64,000 bases of DNA from Mesorhizobium sp. M2A.F.Ca.ET.046.03.2.1 (GTDB lineage Bacteria; Pseudomonadota; Alphaproteobacteria; Rhizobiales; Rhizobiaceae), in the NCBI RefSeq assembly GCF_003952425.1, contig NZ_CP034449.1:2418001-2482000 (forward strand), read 5' to 3'. The translations under genes were made by a program, and so were the position numbers. Below the pieces are notes generated by a model. That model made no database searches, was not told the DNA's origin, and saw nothing but the letters and a program-made list of their open reading frames with translations. Every line of letters begins with the position of its first letter. The stretch's first letter is position 1. Below are positions 36,850-46,134 of this stretch, one piece after another.

Positions 36850-37577
36850 CTGCGGTCCGAAAGTTTGAGGTTGGCGGCGCCGCGCTTCAGATCGTCCTCG
36901 ACGGTGGCGATGAGCTTCAGCGCCTCGGCGCGGGCGCCCTCAGGGTCATGCGCGGCGATGCGCTCGAAAATGGTGCGGTGATAGGGAAAGCTGGCATGGC
37001 CGAAATCGCGCACCCCGAGCGGATGTTCCCAGAAGCGGTGGAACATCTCGTACATGGCGGCGATGATCTGCTCGAACAGCGGATTGCCGGAGGCACGGAA
37101 GACCGCCTGGTGGAACTCCCAATCCTCGTCCGAGGACATGCCGGCGCGAGTCTGGAACGCTTCCTCCATGAGGTCGAGCTTGCGCTCGATCTCGGCGAGC
37201 TCGGCCTTGCCGGCACGAATGGCGCAAAGGGCGGCCGCCTCCGCCTCCAGTGCGCGGCGAATCTCCAGCGTCGCCATCAGGCCGGCGAAATCATTGCCGC
37301 CGGCGAGCGTCAGCGGCATGTGCAGCATGTCGGGCGAGACGGCGGCCTTGAGATAGGTGCCCGAGCCCTGCCGCCGTTCGACAAGGCCCAGCCCTTCCCA
37401 GCGCGTCAGCGCCTCGCGCACCGTGTTGCGGCTCACCTTGAGGCGTTCGGCGAGGATGCGCTCGGTCGGCAGTTTTTCGCCCGGGCCCAGAGCCTCCTGC
37501 CGCACGAACCCCGCCAACGCCTTCAGCACCGCGTCATCGCGGGCCGTCGTCTGGATCGGGGGCAAAAGATCGGTCAA
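36846..37577 (-). CDS. GntR-family regulator, FadR/FCD subfamily
   Basis: The 243-residue product has an N-terminal winged helix (LGPGEKLPTERILAERLKVSRNTVREALTRWEGLGLVERRQGSGTYL, split as expected) and an all-helical FCD effector domain with DEDWEFHQAVFRASGN and YHRTIFERIAAHDPEGARAEA. It heads the operon with the PLP enzyme and importer. A TGGTCCAACCA site lies 26 bases upstream of its ATG, so autoregulation is likely. Confidence 0.88.
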   Translation of the reverse strand: MTDLLPPIQTTARDDAVLKALAGFVRQEALGPGEKLPTERILAERLKVSRNTVREALTRWEGLGLVERRQGSGTYLKAAVSPDMLHMPLTLAGGNDFAGLMATLEIRRALEAEAAALCAIRAGKAELAEIERKLDLMEEAFQTRAGMSSDEDWEFHQAVFRASGNPLFEQIIAAMYEMFHRFWEHPLGVRDFGHASFPYHRTIFERIAAHDPEGARAEALKLIATVEDDLKRGAANLKLSDRR

Positions 37578-37602
37578 GCCGGCTGCGCCTAAAGTGGTTC
37601 AA

Positions 37603-37613
37603 TGGTCCAACCA
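37603..37613. promoter_or_regulatory. Candidate GntR operator TGGTCCAACCA
   Basis: An inverted repeat (TGGT-3-ACCA) that matches the T-N-G-T-N3-A-C-N-A consensus of FadR-type regulators, 26 bases upstream of the gntR-type gene it probably controls. It lies within AGTGGTTCAATGGTCCAACC, so a second half-site (GTGGTT) is close by. Confidence 0.55.
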
Positions 37614-37694
37614 ATTTCTGCACATACCGAAGGATGAGTCAACGGTCGATTCGCCGGGCCGACGACGCGGATTTCGCCATTCGGCCCTGAGGTA

Positions 37695-38402
37695 TTAGGC
37701 GCGGATCCGCGCAGACGCGGCAGCCGCGCGCTCCCGGCGCCAACGAGCGAACATCTCCTCGCGGACCAGCCTCGAACCCGAAAGCCGCGCTTTCGCCTCC
37801 GCCAGGACAGAAGGCGACGCCTCGGCCGGCGTGCCGGAGCGGAAGGGTGGTACCGGCGCGTATTCGAGCGAGAGCTGCACGATCTCGGCTTCGGCTTGGC
37901 CAAGCAACCTTGCGACCAGTGCCAGGCCGAAATCGATGCCTGAGGTGACGCCGCCGGCGGTGATCAGCTTGCCGTCCTCGACGATCCGCGCATCGACTGG
38001 GATCGCGCCGAATTCTTCCAGGAAATCATGTGCATACCAGTGCGTGGTGGCGCGTTTGCCCCTGAGCAGCCCGGCTGCGCCAAGCACCAGGGCGCCGCTG
38101 CATACCGAGGTGATGTAGCGCGCCTCAGCCGCGCGCTCCCAGACGAAATCCAGAACCGCCTTGTCCTCGAGCAGCGCGTTGACGCCGCCGCCACCTGGAA
38201 TGCACAGCACGTCGAGCGGCGGACAATCGTCGAAGGTAGCAGTCGGCGTAAGCGAAAGACGCGTCGAGGACGTCACCGGATTGCGATCCTTCCAGATCAG
38301 TTCCACCTCGGCGCCCTTGACGGTCGCCATGACCTCATAAGGCCCGGTGAGGTCGAGTTGCTGGACGTTGGGGAATACGATAATGCCGAAACGAAGGCTC
38401 AT
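37695..38402 (-). CDS. DJ-1/PfpI-family protein (isonitrile hydratase-like)
   Basis: The product is about 235 residues with the DJ-1/PfpI fold: FGIIVFPNVQQLDLTGPYEVMA, VLCIPGGGGVNALL, the nucleophile-elbow Cys in ITSVCSGALVLGAAGLL and THWYAHDFLEEFGA. This arrangement matches InhA-like isonitrile hydratases and AraC-lacking GlxA relatives. ATG 38402 has GGAG seven bases upstream. It is divergent from the GlxA-like regulator, which shares the same fold, and about 100 bases separate them. Confidence 0.83.
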   Translation of the reverse strand: MSLRFGIIVFPNVQQLDLTGPYEVMATVKGAEVELIWKDRNPVTSSTRLSLTPTATFDDCPPLDVLCIPGGGGVNALLEDKAVLDFVWERAAEARYITSVCSGALVLGAAGLLRGKRATTHWYAHDFLEEFGAIPVDARIVEDGKLITAGGVTSGIDFGLALVARLLGQAEAEIVQLSLEYAPVPPFRSGTPAEASPSVLAEAKARLSGSRLVREEMFARWRRERAAAASARIRA

Positions 38403-38504
38403 GGAAATCTCCACAGTTTGACTTGGGGCAGGTTGACTTCGGGCAATCTACGGCATCATGCTTTGGCCCGGTCGCCAATCATCCCTCGTTTCAGGCCAAA
38501 GGCC

Positions 38505-39452
38505 ATGCGCCGCATCGAAATCCTCGCCTATCCCGACATCCAGCTCCTCGATGTCAGCGGACCGCTTCAGGTTTTCGCCAGCGCCAACGACTTCAGGACG
38601 CAGGCCGGCGAAGCGCCGGCCTATGATGTCGTCGTCGTCGCCGCTTCGCCACGGATCAGGACATCGTCCGGTCTGGTGGTTGAGGCAGCGGCGTTGCCGG
38701 CGCACGGAACCACGATCGACACGGTGATCGTGCCCGGCGGCTGGGGCGTCAACGCGGCCTGCGAGGATGCCGAGCTGGTGCAGTGGATCATCGGCCGCTC
38801 GCGCGATGCGACGCGAACCGCCTCAGTTTGCAGCGGCGCCATGCTGCTGGCCGAGGCCGGCCTGCTCGACGGCCGGCGTGCGGTGACCCATTGGGGCCGC
38901 TGCGCGGAGTTCGCACGACGCTTTCCGGCGGTTCGGCTCGATCCCGACCCGATCTTCATTCGCGACGGCAATGTCTGGACCTCGGCCGGAGTAACGGCTG
39001 GCATCGACCTCGCACTGTCCTTCGTCGAGGCCGACCTTGGCCGGCGCATGGCGCTGGCGGTGGCGCGCGAGCTGGTCGTCTTCCTCAAACGTCCTGGCGG
39101 CCAGGCGCAGTTCAGCCAGACCTTAAAGCTGCAGCAAGGCGACGGGCGCTTCGACCGGCTGCATGGCTGGATCCTCGACAATCTCAGCGCCGATCTCTCG
39201 CTGGAGCAATTGGCCGACCGCGCCAATATGAGCCGGCGCAGTTTCTCGCGGCGCTATCAGGAGGCGACCGGCCGCACACCCGCCCGCGCCGTCGAGGAGA
39301 TCCGGATCGAAGCGGCGCGGCGGATGCTGGAGCGGGGACAAACGGTCGGCCAGACGGCGCGGCGTTGCGGCTTCGGCTCGGAAGAAACGATGCGGCGCCG
39401 CTTCCTACGTGTCCTTGGCACCAACCCGCGCGACTACCGCGAGCGCTTCTGA
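38505..39452 (+). CDS. GlxA-like transcriptional regulator (DJ-1 domain + AraC HTH)
   Basis: The 315-residue protein has an N-terminal DJ-1/PfpI domain (RRIEILAYPDIQLLDVSGPLQVFA, VIVPGGWGVNA, TASVCSGAMLLAEAGLL) and a C-terminal AraC DNA-binding domain (DNLSADLSLEQLADRANMSRRSFSRRYQE, then GQTVGQTARRCGFGSEETMRRRFLRVLGTNPRDYRERF). It probably controls the divergent DJ-1 gene. Its last 48 bases overlap the 3' end of the convergent broken AraC gene. Confidence 0.86.
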   Translation: MRRIEILAYPDIQLLDVSGPLQVFASANDFRTQAGEAPAYDVVVVAASPRIRTSSGLVVEAAALPAHGTTIDTVIVPGGWGVNAACEDAELVQWIIGRSRDATRTASVCSGAMLLAEAGLLDGRRAVTHWGRCAEFARRFPAVRLDPDPIFIRDGNVWTSAGVTAGIDLALSFVEADLGRRMALAVARELVVFLKRPGGQAQFSQTLKLQQGDGRFDRLHGWILDNLSADLSLEQLADRANMSRRSFSRRYQEATGRTPARAVEEIRIEAARRMLERGQTVGQTARRCGFGSEETMRRRFLRVLGTNPRDYRERF

Positions 39453-40461
39453 TCGCGACCGCTCGCGCCATGAAGCCGGGCTGAGCGACGTGACGCGCCG
39501 GAACTCGCGATTGAAGTTCGATTTGGTCTGGAAGCCGGATTCGAGCATCGCCGCGGTCACCGACATCTCGGTTTCGCTGAGCAGCCTGCAGCCTTCAGCA
39601 ATGCGGAAATCATTGATGAACTGCGAGACGTTCTTGCCGGCCAGCCGATTGACCGCGCCGGATATCTGGCGGGCGGGAACGCCGGCGCGGCGAGCCAGCC
39701 GCGACAAGGTGAGATTTTCGTCGCGCGCCAGTTTCTGCTCGGCCAGGAGGGTGCGTACCCTGTCGAGAACCTCACGATCCTGCGCCGCCGTGGATGGTGC
39801 TTCGAGCTCCTCGGCGGCTTGGGATTGAGGCTGCGCGCGCGCAGCGGCGATGGCTGTCAGCCCGATGAGAAACAGGCCAAGAAAGTTCGCATTGCTGACG
39901 ATGAAGGCCGCGTTCTCGCCTCTGCTCCATTCGAAATCCATCAGTATGGCGAGATCGAAGAAGGCAGAGACACAAAGCGCCAGGGCGGCGATGACGAGCG
40001 CGCGGTGCGCGGCGACCGCGCCGTCGAGCCGCGCCTCGTCCAGCGCATCGGGACCGGCGCGGCCAAGATCGAGCACTGCCAAGGCATAGCCCACAAAGAT
40101 CACGATCATGGCGGCGTCGATCAGCGCCGGCGCGAACAGCACCAGGGCAAGCATCAGGACAGCGGGGCGGCATGAAGCCAGCGGACGCTGCCAGCGTCGG
40201 CGGCGCTGCGGTGGATCAGACTGCGGAACCCGGCAAAGACGATGGGTGGCAGGCCGCTCGCAACCACCGGCAGCACGTAGCGCAGCGCTGTCATGCCATA
40301 GCCCCAGCGCAGACCGAGAAGCACCGACTGCAGGATGCAAAGGCCGTCAGGGCGACGAACGGCCGGCTCGGCTGCTCGGCATGCAGCATCCGGACAAGCA
40401 GGACGAGCAAAAGCAGGGCGACGACGAAGGGAAGCGGGACGAAAATCACGGGCAGTCTCAA
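39405..40461 (-). pseudogene. AraC-family membrane regulator broken by two frameshifts
   Basis: Three reading frames join into one protein. The first (from TTG 40461 or GTG 40449) gives VIFVPLPFVVALLLLVLLVRML and RPFVALTAF. The second continues LCILQSVLLGLRWGYGMTALRYVLPVV to WLHAAPLS. The third continues VLMLALVLFAPALIDAAMIVIF and ends with an intact AraC domain (ENLTLSRLARRAGVPARQISGAVNRLAG...MSVTAAMLESGFQTKSNFNREFRRV). Each switch, near 40345 and 40155, is repaired by adding one base. The ancestral protein would have about seven membrane helices plus the AraC domain. It is divergent from the hydrolase gene. Confidence 0.75.
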
Positions 40462-40587
40462 AAGCAGTCGGGTACATTGATAATGGCCCGGATCACGATT
40501 GAGAACGACCTCGATCGCGATCGAGGTCGCAACTTCGGGATGTCATCAGCAGATCATCGCCGGTCTCTCCAACCGAGCGAGGTCCTC

Positions 40588-41655
40588 ATGACATTCTCCC
40601 GCATCCTGTCCGCAGCAATACTCACAGTCGCTTTCACCGCTACAAGCCACGCCGCCGAGGTCGGCATGCGCGAAATCTCCGTCGCGGCACCGCAACGCGG
40701 CCACGATCTCCAGGTCTTTGTCTGGTATCCGGCCGAGGCCGGCGGCGAAGCCATCGTGCTTGGCGACAACAGGGCCTTCAAGGGCGTGCCGGCCTTCAAG
40801 AATGCGCCACCGCTCAAGGGGCGGTTTCCCCTGGTCGTGCTGTCGCATGGGTCGGGCGGGCGCGTGCAAGGCATGGCCTGGCTGGCGACGGAACTCACCA
40901 AAGCGGGCTTCATCGTGGCCGGGCCCAATCATCCCGGCACGACCAGCGGCGACTCAACCCCAGCCGACACGCCGAAATTTTGGGAGCGCACGCGGGACCT
41001 CTCGGCAGTGGTCGACGCGATGACGACCGACCCGACATGGGGCGGCGGCGTCGACGGCGACAGGATCGGCGTGCTCGGCTTCTCGCTCGGCGGCGCCGCG
41101 GCGATGGAGATTGCCGGCGCCCGCGCCAGCCTCGACGCTTATGCCCATTATTGCGACGAGTACAAGAAATGGGACTGCGCCTGGTATGCGGGCGGCATCG
41201 GCTACCGTGACGACGCGGTCGTGCATGTCCACAAGCTCGACCTCAGGACGATCGACAAGGCGCGTTTCGAGCAGTCAAACCTCGACCGCCGCGTCAAAGC
41301 GGCCGTGCTGGTCGATCCCGGCCTTGCGCCGGCCTATGACACCGCCAGCCTGAAGGCGATCGCGATCCCGATGGATTTCATCAATCTCGGCGGCACCGAC
41401 ACGATTCCGCTGGGCGTCGTTGCCGACAAACTGGCTGCGATCGCGCCGCGCGGCACATATGCCTCCGTCAAAGGCGCCATCCATTTCAGCTTCTTGCAGG
41501 AATGCAAGCCGGGCGGCGCCGAGCTGCTGAGGGAAACGGGCGAGCTCGATCCGATCTGCGCCGACGGCGGCAGCCGCTCGCGCGCCGACCTCCATGCCGA
41601 GCTGGTCGGTCTGATCCGGGGCGACCTGGAGCGGAGCTTGCAGGGTCCTATGTGA
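40588..41655 (+). CDS. Secreted alpha/beta hydrolase (dienelactone hydrolase/PAF-acetylhydrolase-like)
   Basis: The 355-residue protein has a Sec signal (MTFSRILSAAILTVAFTATSHA), an oxyanion segment FPLVVLSHGSGG and the nucleophile motif IGVLGFSLGGAAAM, with a candidate His in VKGAIHFSFL. The style matches predicted secreted dienelactone-hydrolase-like esterases; the substrate is unknown. GAGG at 40579-40582 supports ATG 40588. The divergent regulator gene is damaged, so its control may be altered. Confidence 0.82.
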   Translation: MTFSRILSAAILTVAFTATSHAAEVGMREISVAAPQRGHDLQVFVWYPAEAGGEAIVLGDNRAFKGVPAFKNAPPLKGRFPLVVLSHGSGGRVQGMAWLATELTKAGFIVAGPNHPGTTSGDSTPADTPKFWERTRDLSAVVDAMTTDPTWGGGVDGDRIGVLGFSLGGAAAMEIAGARASLDAYAHYCDEYKKWDCAWYAGGIGYRDDAVVHVHKLDLRTIDKARFEQSNLDRRVKAAVLVDPGLAPAYDTASLKAIAIPMDFINLGGTDTIPLGVVADKLAAIAPRGTYASVKGAIHFSFLQECKPGGAELLRETGELDPICADGGSRSRADLHAELVGLIRGDLERSLQGPM

Positions 41656-41703
41656 CCTCGGCCTGTCGCGTAAAAGACTTCCACGGCCATTCGGCGCGAT
41701 GGC

Positions 41704-41806
41704 CTAAAGCGCGTCGCGCTGAACCGGATTCAGGCGACGCGCTTTAAGTCTTTGTTTTGATGCATGTCGTTGTCCCAGAACCGCTCACACTTCTGGGCGA
41801 CATGCA
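41704..41806. repeat. Two-hairpin intergenic repeat
   Basis: The first hairpin is AAAGCGCGTCGCG...CGACGCGCTTT, the linker AAGTCTTTGTTTTGATGC, and the second hairpin GCATGTCGTTGTCCCAGAA...TTCTGGGCGACATGC. It lies between the convergent hydrolase and DUF2161 genes, where it may also end transcription in both directions. The copy at 347-451 is homologous but reversed, and the 62680-62777 element has the same plan with diverged arms. Confidence 0.8.
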
Positions 41807-42466
41807 TTATAGCGCCGCCGGCAGCGGCCCAATCGCTGCGAGGCCGGCTTCGGTCAGCGCGTAGATGCCGCGCTCGGCGCGGGCGAACCAGCCATAGTAA
41901 TTGTGCTGCAAGATGCTTGCGGCGCGTGGCGAAAGCGTCTTCAGGTCGCGCGGCCGTTTCGGGCCATTGGCCATGGCGGCGGCGCAGGCGAGCGCCTCCT
42001 GCCGATATGCGGTCATGATCGGCTTCTTGCGCGTGCTGCCGCCGATGGATGGGTCGCCCTTGCGGCGATGATGCTCCTCAACCAAGCGCGAGCGCCGCCG
42101 TGGATCGCGTCGCGGCGGCAGGGCGGCGGGACTGAGGATCAACTCCACCTCGCCCCTGGCGCTGACGCCAAGCAGGCCGAAGCCGAGGCGACGACAAAGC
42201 GCGCGGAAGCGCCGGTCGTGCTCCCGGCCCTTGCCGCGCGCCGACATCAAGGCGGCGAGCCACACCTCGTCACAGGCCGCCGCGCGGTCGACGGCTTGCA
42301 GGACGAGCTCGAGGTTGAATTGCAGCTTGAGCTCGCAGATGACGACGACCGGCGGCTCGCCGGCGCGCACGCCGACCACGTCGCAGCCGCCAACCTCGCC
42401 CTTGACGGCGAAATCCATGCTCTCGAGGAACCGCTTCACCGGCTCGTAGAGGGAGGTTTCCTGCAT
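41807..42466 (-). CDS. DUF2161 protein (predicted PD-(D/E)XK-type fold)
   Basis: The 219-residue product shows the DUF2161 pattern: an N-terminal SLYEPVKRFLESMDFAVKGEVGGCDVVGV, then PPVVVICELKLQFNLELVLQAVDRAAACDEVWLA, whose D...ELK arrangement resembles a PD-(D/E)XK nuclease core, and a C-terminal winged-helix-like region (SPRAASILQHNYYGWFARAERGIYALTEAGLAAI). The cellular role is not known. It stands alone between a repeat and the L-fuconate dehydratase gene. Confidence 0.82.
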   Translation of the reverse strand: MQETSLYEPVKRFLESMDFAVKGEVGGCDVVGVRAGEPPVVVICELKLQFNLELVLQAVDRAAACDEVWLAALMSARGKGREHDRRFRALCRRLGFGLLGVSARGEVELILSPAALPPRRDPRRRSRLVEEHHRRKGDPSIGGSTRKKPIMTAYRQEALACAAAMANGPKRPRDLKTLSPRAASILQHNYYGWFARAERGIYALTEAGLAAIGPLPAAL

Positions 42467-42532
42467 GAGAGAGGCATAACCGATTCGCGGCTGGTCGGCC
42501 CAGCGGCACCATTGCGGTCACGGCCACCGATG

Positions 42533-43810
42533 TCAGGCGCGGTGCAGGTAATCCTCGATCGACTGCGCCTTCATCTCGATCGAGAAACCGGGCGCCTGGG
42601 GCGGCATATAGGCGGCGTCGCGGATGACGCAGGGTTCGATGAAATGCTCGTGCAGGTGGTCGACATATTCGATCACCCGCCCATCCTTAGTACCTGACAC
42701 GGCGACGTAGTCGATCATCGACAGATGCTGGACATATTCGCACAAGCCGACGCCGCCGGCATGCGGCCAGACCGGCAGGCCGAACTTGGCGGCGATCAGC
42801 AGCACCGCCAGCACTTCGTTCAGCCCGCCCATGCGACAGGAATCGATCTGCACCACGTCGATTGCGCCGCCGGCGATGAACTGCTTGAACATGATGCGGT
42901 TCTGGCACATCTCGCCGGTCGCGACCTTGATCGGCGCCACGGCCTTGCGGATCTTGGCGTGGCCGCCGACGTCGTCGGGACTGGTCGGCTCCTCGATGAA
43001 GAAGGGCTTGGCGAACGCGAGGTCCTTGAGCCAATCAATCGCCTGGTCGACCTCCCAGACCTGGTTAGCGTCGATCATCAAATAACGGTCCGGACCGATG
43101 ACCTCGCGGGCGATCCTGAGACGGCGGATGTCGTCGGCGCGGTCACGGCCGACCTTCAGCTTGATGTGGTTGAACCCATCGTCGACCGCTTCCTGGCAGA
43201 GGCGCCTGAGCTTGTCGTCGGGATAGCCGAGCCAGCCGGCCGAGGTGGTGTAGCAGGCATAGCCCTCGCGCTCGAGCGCGGCGATGCGCTCGACCTTGCC
43301 GGCTTCGGCCTTCTTCAAAATCTCGAGCGCCTCGGCCGGCGTGATGGCGTCGGTGAGATAGCGGAAGTCGATGATCCTGACGATCTCTTCCGGGCTCATC
43401 TCGGCGACCAGGCGCCAGACCGGCTTGCCGGCTTCCTTGGCCCAGAGATCCCACACCGCGTTGACCACCGCGCCGACTGCGAGATGCATGGCGCCCTTGT
43501 CCGGCCCGATCCAGCGCAACTGGCTGTCGCCGGTCACGTGATGCCAGAAGCGGCCGGGGTCCTCTTTCACCCAGTCGAGATCGAGACCGACGACGAGATG
43601 GCGCAGCGCCTCGATCGCCGCGCAGCAGATCTCGTTGCCACGGCCGATGGTGAAGGTGAGGCCATGGCCCTTCAGCGACGGGACGTCGGTGTCGAGGATG
43701 ACATAGGCGGCCGAGTAGTCCGGATCCGGGTTCATCGCGTCGGAGCCGTCGAGGCTTTGCGATGTCGGGAAGCGGAGGTCGAAGGTTCTGAGGTCCGTGA
43801 TTTTCGTCAT
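42533..43810 (-). CDS. L-fuconate dehydratase (enolase superfamily)
   Basis: The 425-residue protein has the long FucD-type N-terminus (SLDGSDAMNPDPDYSAAYVILDTD) and enolase-superfamily catalytic features: Lys pair in HIKLKVG, metal ligands in YLMIDANQVW, FFIEEPTSPDD and ATGEMCQN, and the acid/base His in WPHAGGVGLCEYVQHL. It dehydrates L-fuconate to 2-keto-3-deoxy-L-fuconate. It is the last gene of the long leftward operon and follows the SDR gene by 47 bases. Confidence 0.9.
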   Translation of the reverse strand: MTKITDLRTFDLRFPTSQSLDGSDAMNPDPDYSAAYVILDTDVPSLKGHGLTFTIGRGNEICCAAIEALRHLVVGLDLDWVKEDPGRFWHHVTGDSQLRWIGPDKGAMHLAVGAVVNAVWDLWAKEAGKPVWRLVAEMSPEEIVRIIDFRYLTDAITPAEALEILKKAEAGKVERIAALEREGYACYTTSAGWLGYPDDKLRRLCQEAVDDGFNHIKLKVGRDRADDIRRLRIAREVIGPDRYLMIDANQVWEVDQAIDWLKDLAFAKPFFIEEPTSPDDVGGHAKIRKAVAPIKVATGEMCQNRIMFKQFIAGGAIDVVQIDSCRMGGLNEVLAVLLIAAKFGLPVWPHAGGVGLCEYVQHLSMIDYVAVSGTKDGRVIEYVDHLHEHFIEPCVIRDAAYMPPQAPGFSIEMKAQSIEDYLHRA

Positions 43811-43857
43811 TGCTGCCTCGTGCTGGCCCGCCTCGTCATTCGATCGCCGGAGCGGCC

Positions 43858-44589
43858 TCAGATCGACCAGCCGCCGTCGATGTTGTAGGCCTGCCCGGTC
43901 GTGTAGGTCGCGCCGGCCAGATAGACGGCGAGATCGGCGATCTCTTCCGGCGTGCCGATCCTGCCCATCGGCTGGCGGGCGATGAAGGCCGCGCGCGCCG
44001 CCTCATAGTCGCCTTGCGCCTGCATGCGGCCCTGAAGCGAAGGGCTCTCGACCGTGCCCGGACAAATGGCATTGCAGCGTATACCCTTAGCTACATAGTC
44101 GGCGGCAATTGATTTTGTCAGGCCGATGACGGCCGCCTTGGTCACGCCGTAAGCAAAACGGTTCGGCACCCCTTTCGGGGCGCCGGCGACGGACGCCATG
44201 TTGATGATCGCGCCGTCGCCGCGCTCCAGCATGCCGGGCAGCACGGCACGGATGGTGCGGATCATGGCGCGCACATTGAGGTTGAAGGCGAAATCGAGAT
44301 CCTCGTCCTTCATCTCCAGGATCGAGCCGGCATGGACGAAGCCGGCGCAGTTGAACAAGACGTCGACGCGGCCGATCTCGGCGAAAGCGGCCTTCACCGC
44401 CTCGTCGTTCAGCACATCGAGTTTTCGAGTCGTGATGCCGGGCGTCCTGGCGAGCTCGGCCAGGGCCGTCTCGTTGATGTCGGTGGCGTGGACGATGGCG
44501 CCCGCTTTGCCGAAGGCCAGCGCGCTTGCCCGCCCAATGCCCTGCGCGGCCGCCGTAACGACCACGACCTTGCCTGTGATGTCAGCCAT
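43858..44589 (-). CDS. SDR dehydrogenase, 2-keto-3-deoxy-L-fuconate dehydrogenase-like
   Basis: The 243-residue short-chain dehydrogenase has the NAD-binding TAAAQGIGRASALAFGKAGA, the NCAG-type motif LFNCAGFVHAG, catalytic Ser in INMASVAG and YxxxK in AYGVTKAAV, with CPGTVESPSL downstream. Placed beside fuconate dehydratase it probably oxidises 2-keto-3-deoxy-L-fuconate to the 2,4-diketo acid. No FAH-type hydrolase for the final cleavage is visible in this operon. Confidence 0.86.
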   Translation of the reverse strand: MADITGKVVVVTAAAQGIGRASALAFGKAGAIVHATDINETALAELARTPGITTRKLDVLNDEAVKAAFAEIGRVDVLFNCAGFVHAGSILEMKDEDLDFAFNLNVRAMIRTIRAVLPGMLERGDGAIINMASVAGAPKGVPNRFAYGVTKAAVIGLTKSIAADYVAKGIRCNAICPGTVESPSLQGRMQAQGDYEAARAAFIARQPMGRIGTPEEIADLAVYLAGATYTTGQAYNIDGGWSI

Positions 44590-44605
44590 TCTTTATCTCC
44601 GTCCT

Positions 44606-45052
44606 TCAGCCGGGCCGTCGCTCGACGATGTAGATGTGGTCCGCGGCCAGCACGACCTGGTCGCGCTGGTTCAAAACCTCGACGCGTTCGATGACGCGTC
44701 CGGCATTCGGCCGTTTCGGGTCATCTTCCTTGGCCGCGATGGTGGTGCGCGTGCGGATCGTGTCGCCGATGAAGACCGGCTTGATGAAACGCAGCCGGTC
44801 GTAACCATAGGAGAAGGCGACCGGATTGATGACGCTTGCCGTCAGGCCGACGCCGACCGAGAAGACCAGCGTGCCATGCGCGATGCGCTGGCCGAAGGGC
44901 GTCGTCTTCATGAACTCGGCATCCATGTGATGCGGGAAGAAATCGCCGGTGTGGCCGGCATGGACGATGAAATCGGTCTCGGTGATGGTGCGGCCGCTGG
45001 TGAGGCGCGACGCACCGATCTCGTAATCCTCGAAATAGGTGGTCTGTTCCAT
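44606..45052 (-). CDS. MaoC-family (R)-specific hydratase-like protein
   Basis: The 148-residue hot-dog protein has [39 protein letters not shown], with the Asp-His hydratase pair in the region [20 protein letters not shown], followed by [15 protein letters not shown]. MaoC proteins hydrate enoyl-CoA substrates, so a copy in a sugar-acid operon is unexpected. A longer relative is encoded at 60756-61307 beside a CoA-transferase. It starts eight bases after the oxidoreductase stop. Confidence 0.85.
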   Translation of the reverse strand: MEQTTYFEDYEIGASRLTSGRTITETDFIVHAGHTGDFFPHHMDAEFMKTTPFGQRIAHGTLVFSVGVGLTASVINPVAFSYGYDRLRFIKPVFIGDTIRTRTTIAAKEDDPKRPNAGRVIERVEVLNQRDQVVLAADHIYIVERRPG

Positions 45053-45060
45053 GTCCGGCC

Positions 45061-46134
45061 TTATGGCTTCGCGGCCAGCGGCGTCGCCGGCGCGGCGCTC
45101 GATTTATAGGCGGCCTCGACCAGCGCCATGGTGTGCCAGGCGTCCTCGACGGAACTCACCAGCTCAGCATCTTCGCCGGAGGCGAAGCGCTGGACATTGG
45201 CCATGCGGCCGACAAAGGCATCGGGAAACCATTCGCCGGCGAGCGGCACGGTGACCCACTCCGACCCGCCTTTCGGATGGATTTCCAGAATGTCCGGCTC
45301 GCCGCGCGGGTAATCGAGATTGAGGCCGAGCTTGACATAGGCCGCGCCCTCGGTGCCGCAGATGCGAAACTCGCAGGCCTGGTGGCGGCGGCCGAATTTG
45401 TGGTCGTGGTTGATCGAGAGCGCGCAGCGCACCGTGTCGCCGTAGTCGAGGATGGCGCTGGTGCGGGTCTGCGCGACCTTGTGGTTGGGATGGCCGAGCG
45501 TCTTGGCGTGCACGCCCAGCGGGTCGCCGAGAAGCTGGCGGATCAGGTCGAGATAATGGATCGAATGCATGGCGATCTCGACGCGTGGCGCCTTGAGCAG
45601 GAACTCCCAAAGCTGCCACGGCGTATCGAGCGCGAGCAGCGCATCGAAATCGACGACCTCGCCCAGCCAGCCCTTGGCGATGGCGTCCTTCAGCGCCAGC
45701 ATCATCGGCGCGAAGCGAAGCTGGAAGTTGACCGCGGCCTTCAGTCGCTTGGCGCGGCAGATTTCAAGGATTTCCGTCGCCTCGCCGAGATAATTGCCCA
45801 TCGGCTTCTGGATCAGCGCGACGGCGCCATCCGGCAGCGCTTTCAGCACATCGGCGTGGCGGCCGGGCGGGGTGGCGAGGTCGAAGATCGCGTCCTTCAC
45901 CGCCGCTGCTTCCTCGACCGAACGAAACGCCGTCACGCCCCATGTCTCGGCGAGCTTCTGCGCCTTCGCCTGGTCCGGATCGTAGAGGCCGGAAATCGGG
46001 AAGCCGCCCTTGCGATAGGCCGGAAAATGCGCGTCGCCGACGATCGAACCGGCGCCGAAGGTGACGATCTGGCGCGGCTTCGACGGCTTCGGCCAGGACT
46101 GGGCCAGCGATGCCGGAGCGAAGACCTCAGTCAT
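45061..46134 (-). CDS. Gfo/Idh/MocA-family oxidoreductase
   Basis: The 357-residue protein has an N-terminal Rossmann fold ([32 protein letters not shown]), the family motif as [15 protein letters not shown] (QKP instead of the usual EKP), and a C-terminal substrate domain with [16 protein letters not shown]. It probably oxidises a sugar or sugar lactone at the start of the pathway. It overlaps the mutarotase gene by eight bases. Confidence 0.84.
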   Translation of the reverse strand: MTEVFAPASLAQSWPKPSKPRQIVTFGAGSIVGDAHFPAYRKGGFPISGLYDPDQAKAQKLAETWGVTAFRSVEEAAAVKDAIFDLATPPGRHADVLKALPDGAVALIQKPMGNYLGEATEILEICRAKRLKAAVNFQLRFAPMMLALKDAIAKGWLGEVVDFDALLALDTPWQLWEFLLKAPRVEIAMHSIHYLDLIRQLLGDPLGVHAKTLGHPNHKVAQTRTSAILDYGDTVRCALSINHDHKFGRRHQACEFRICGTEGAAYVKLGLNLDYPRGEPDILEIHPKGGSEWVTVPLAGEWFPDAFVGRMANVQRFASGEDAELVSSVEDAWHTMALVEAAYKSSAAPATPLAAKP

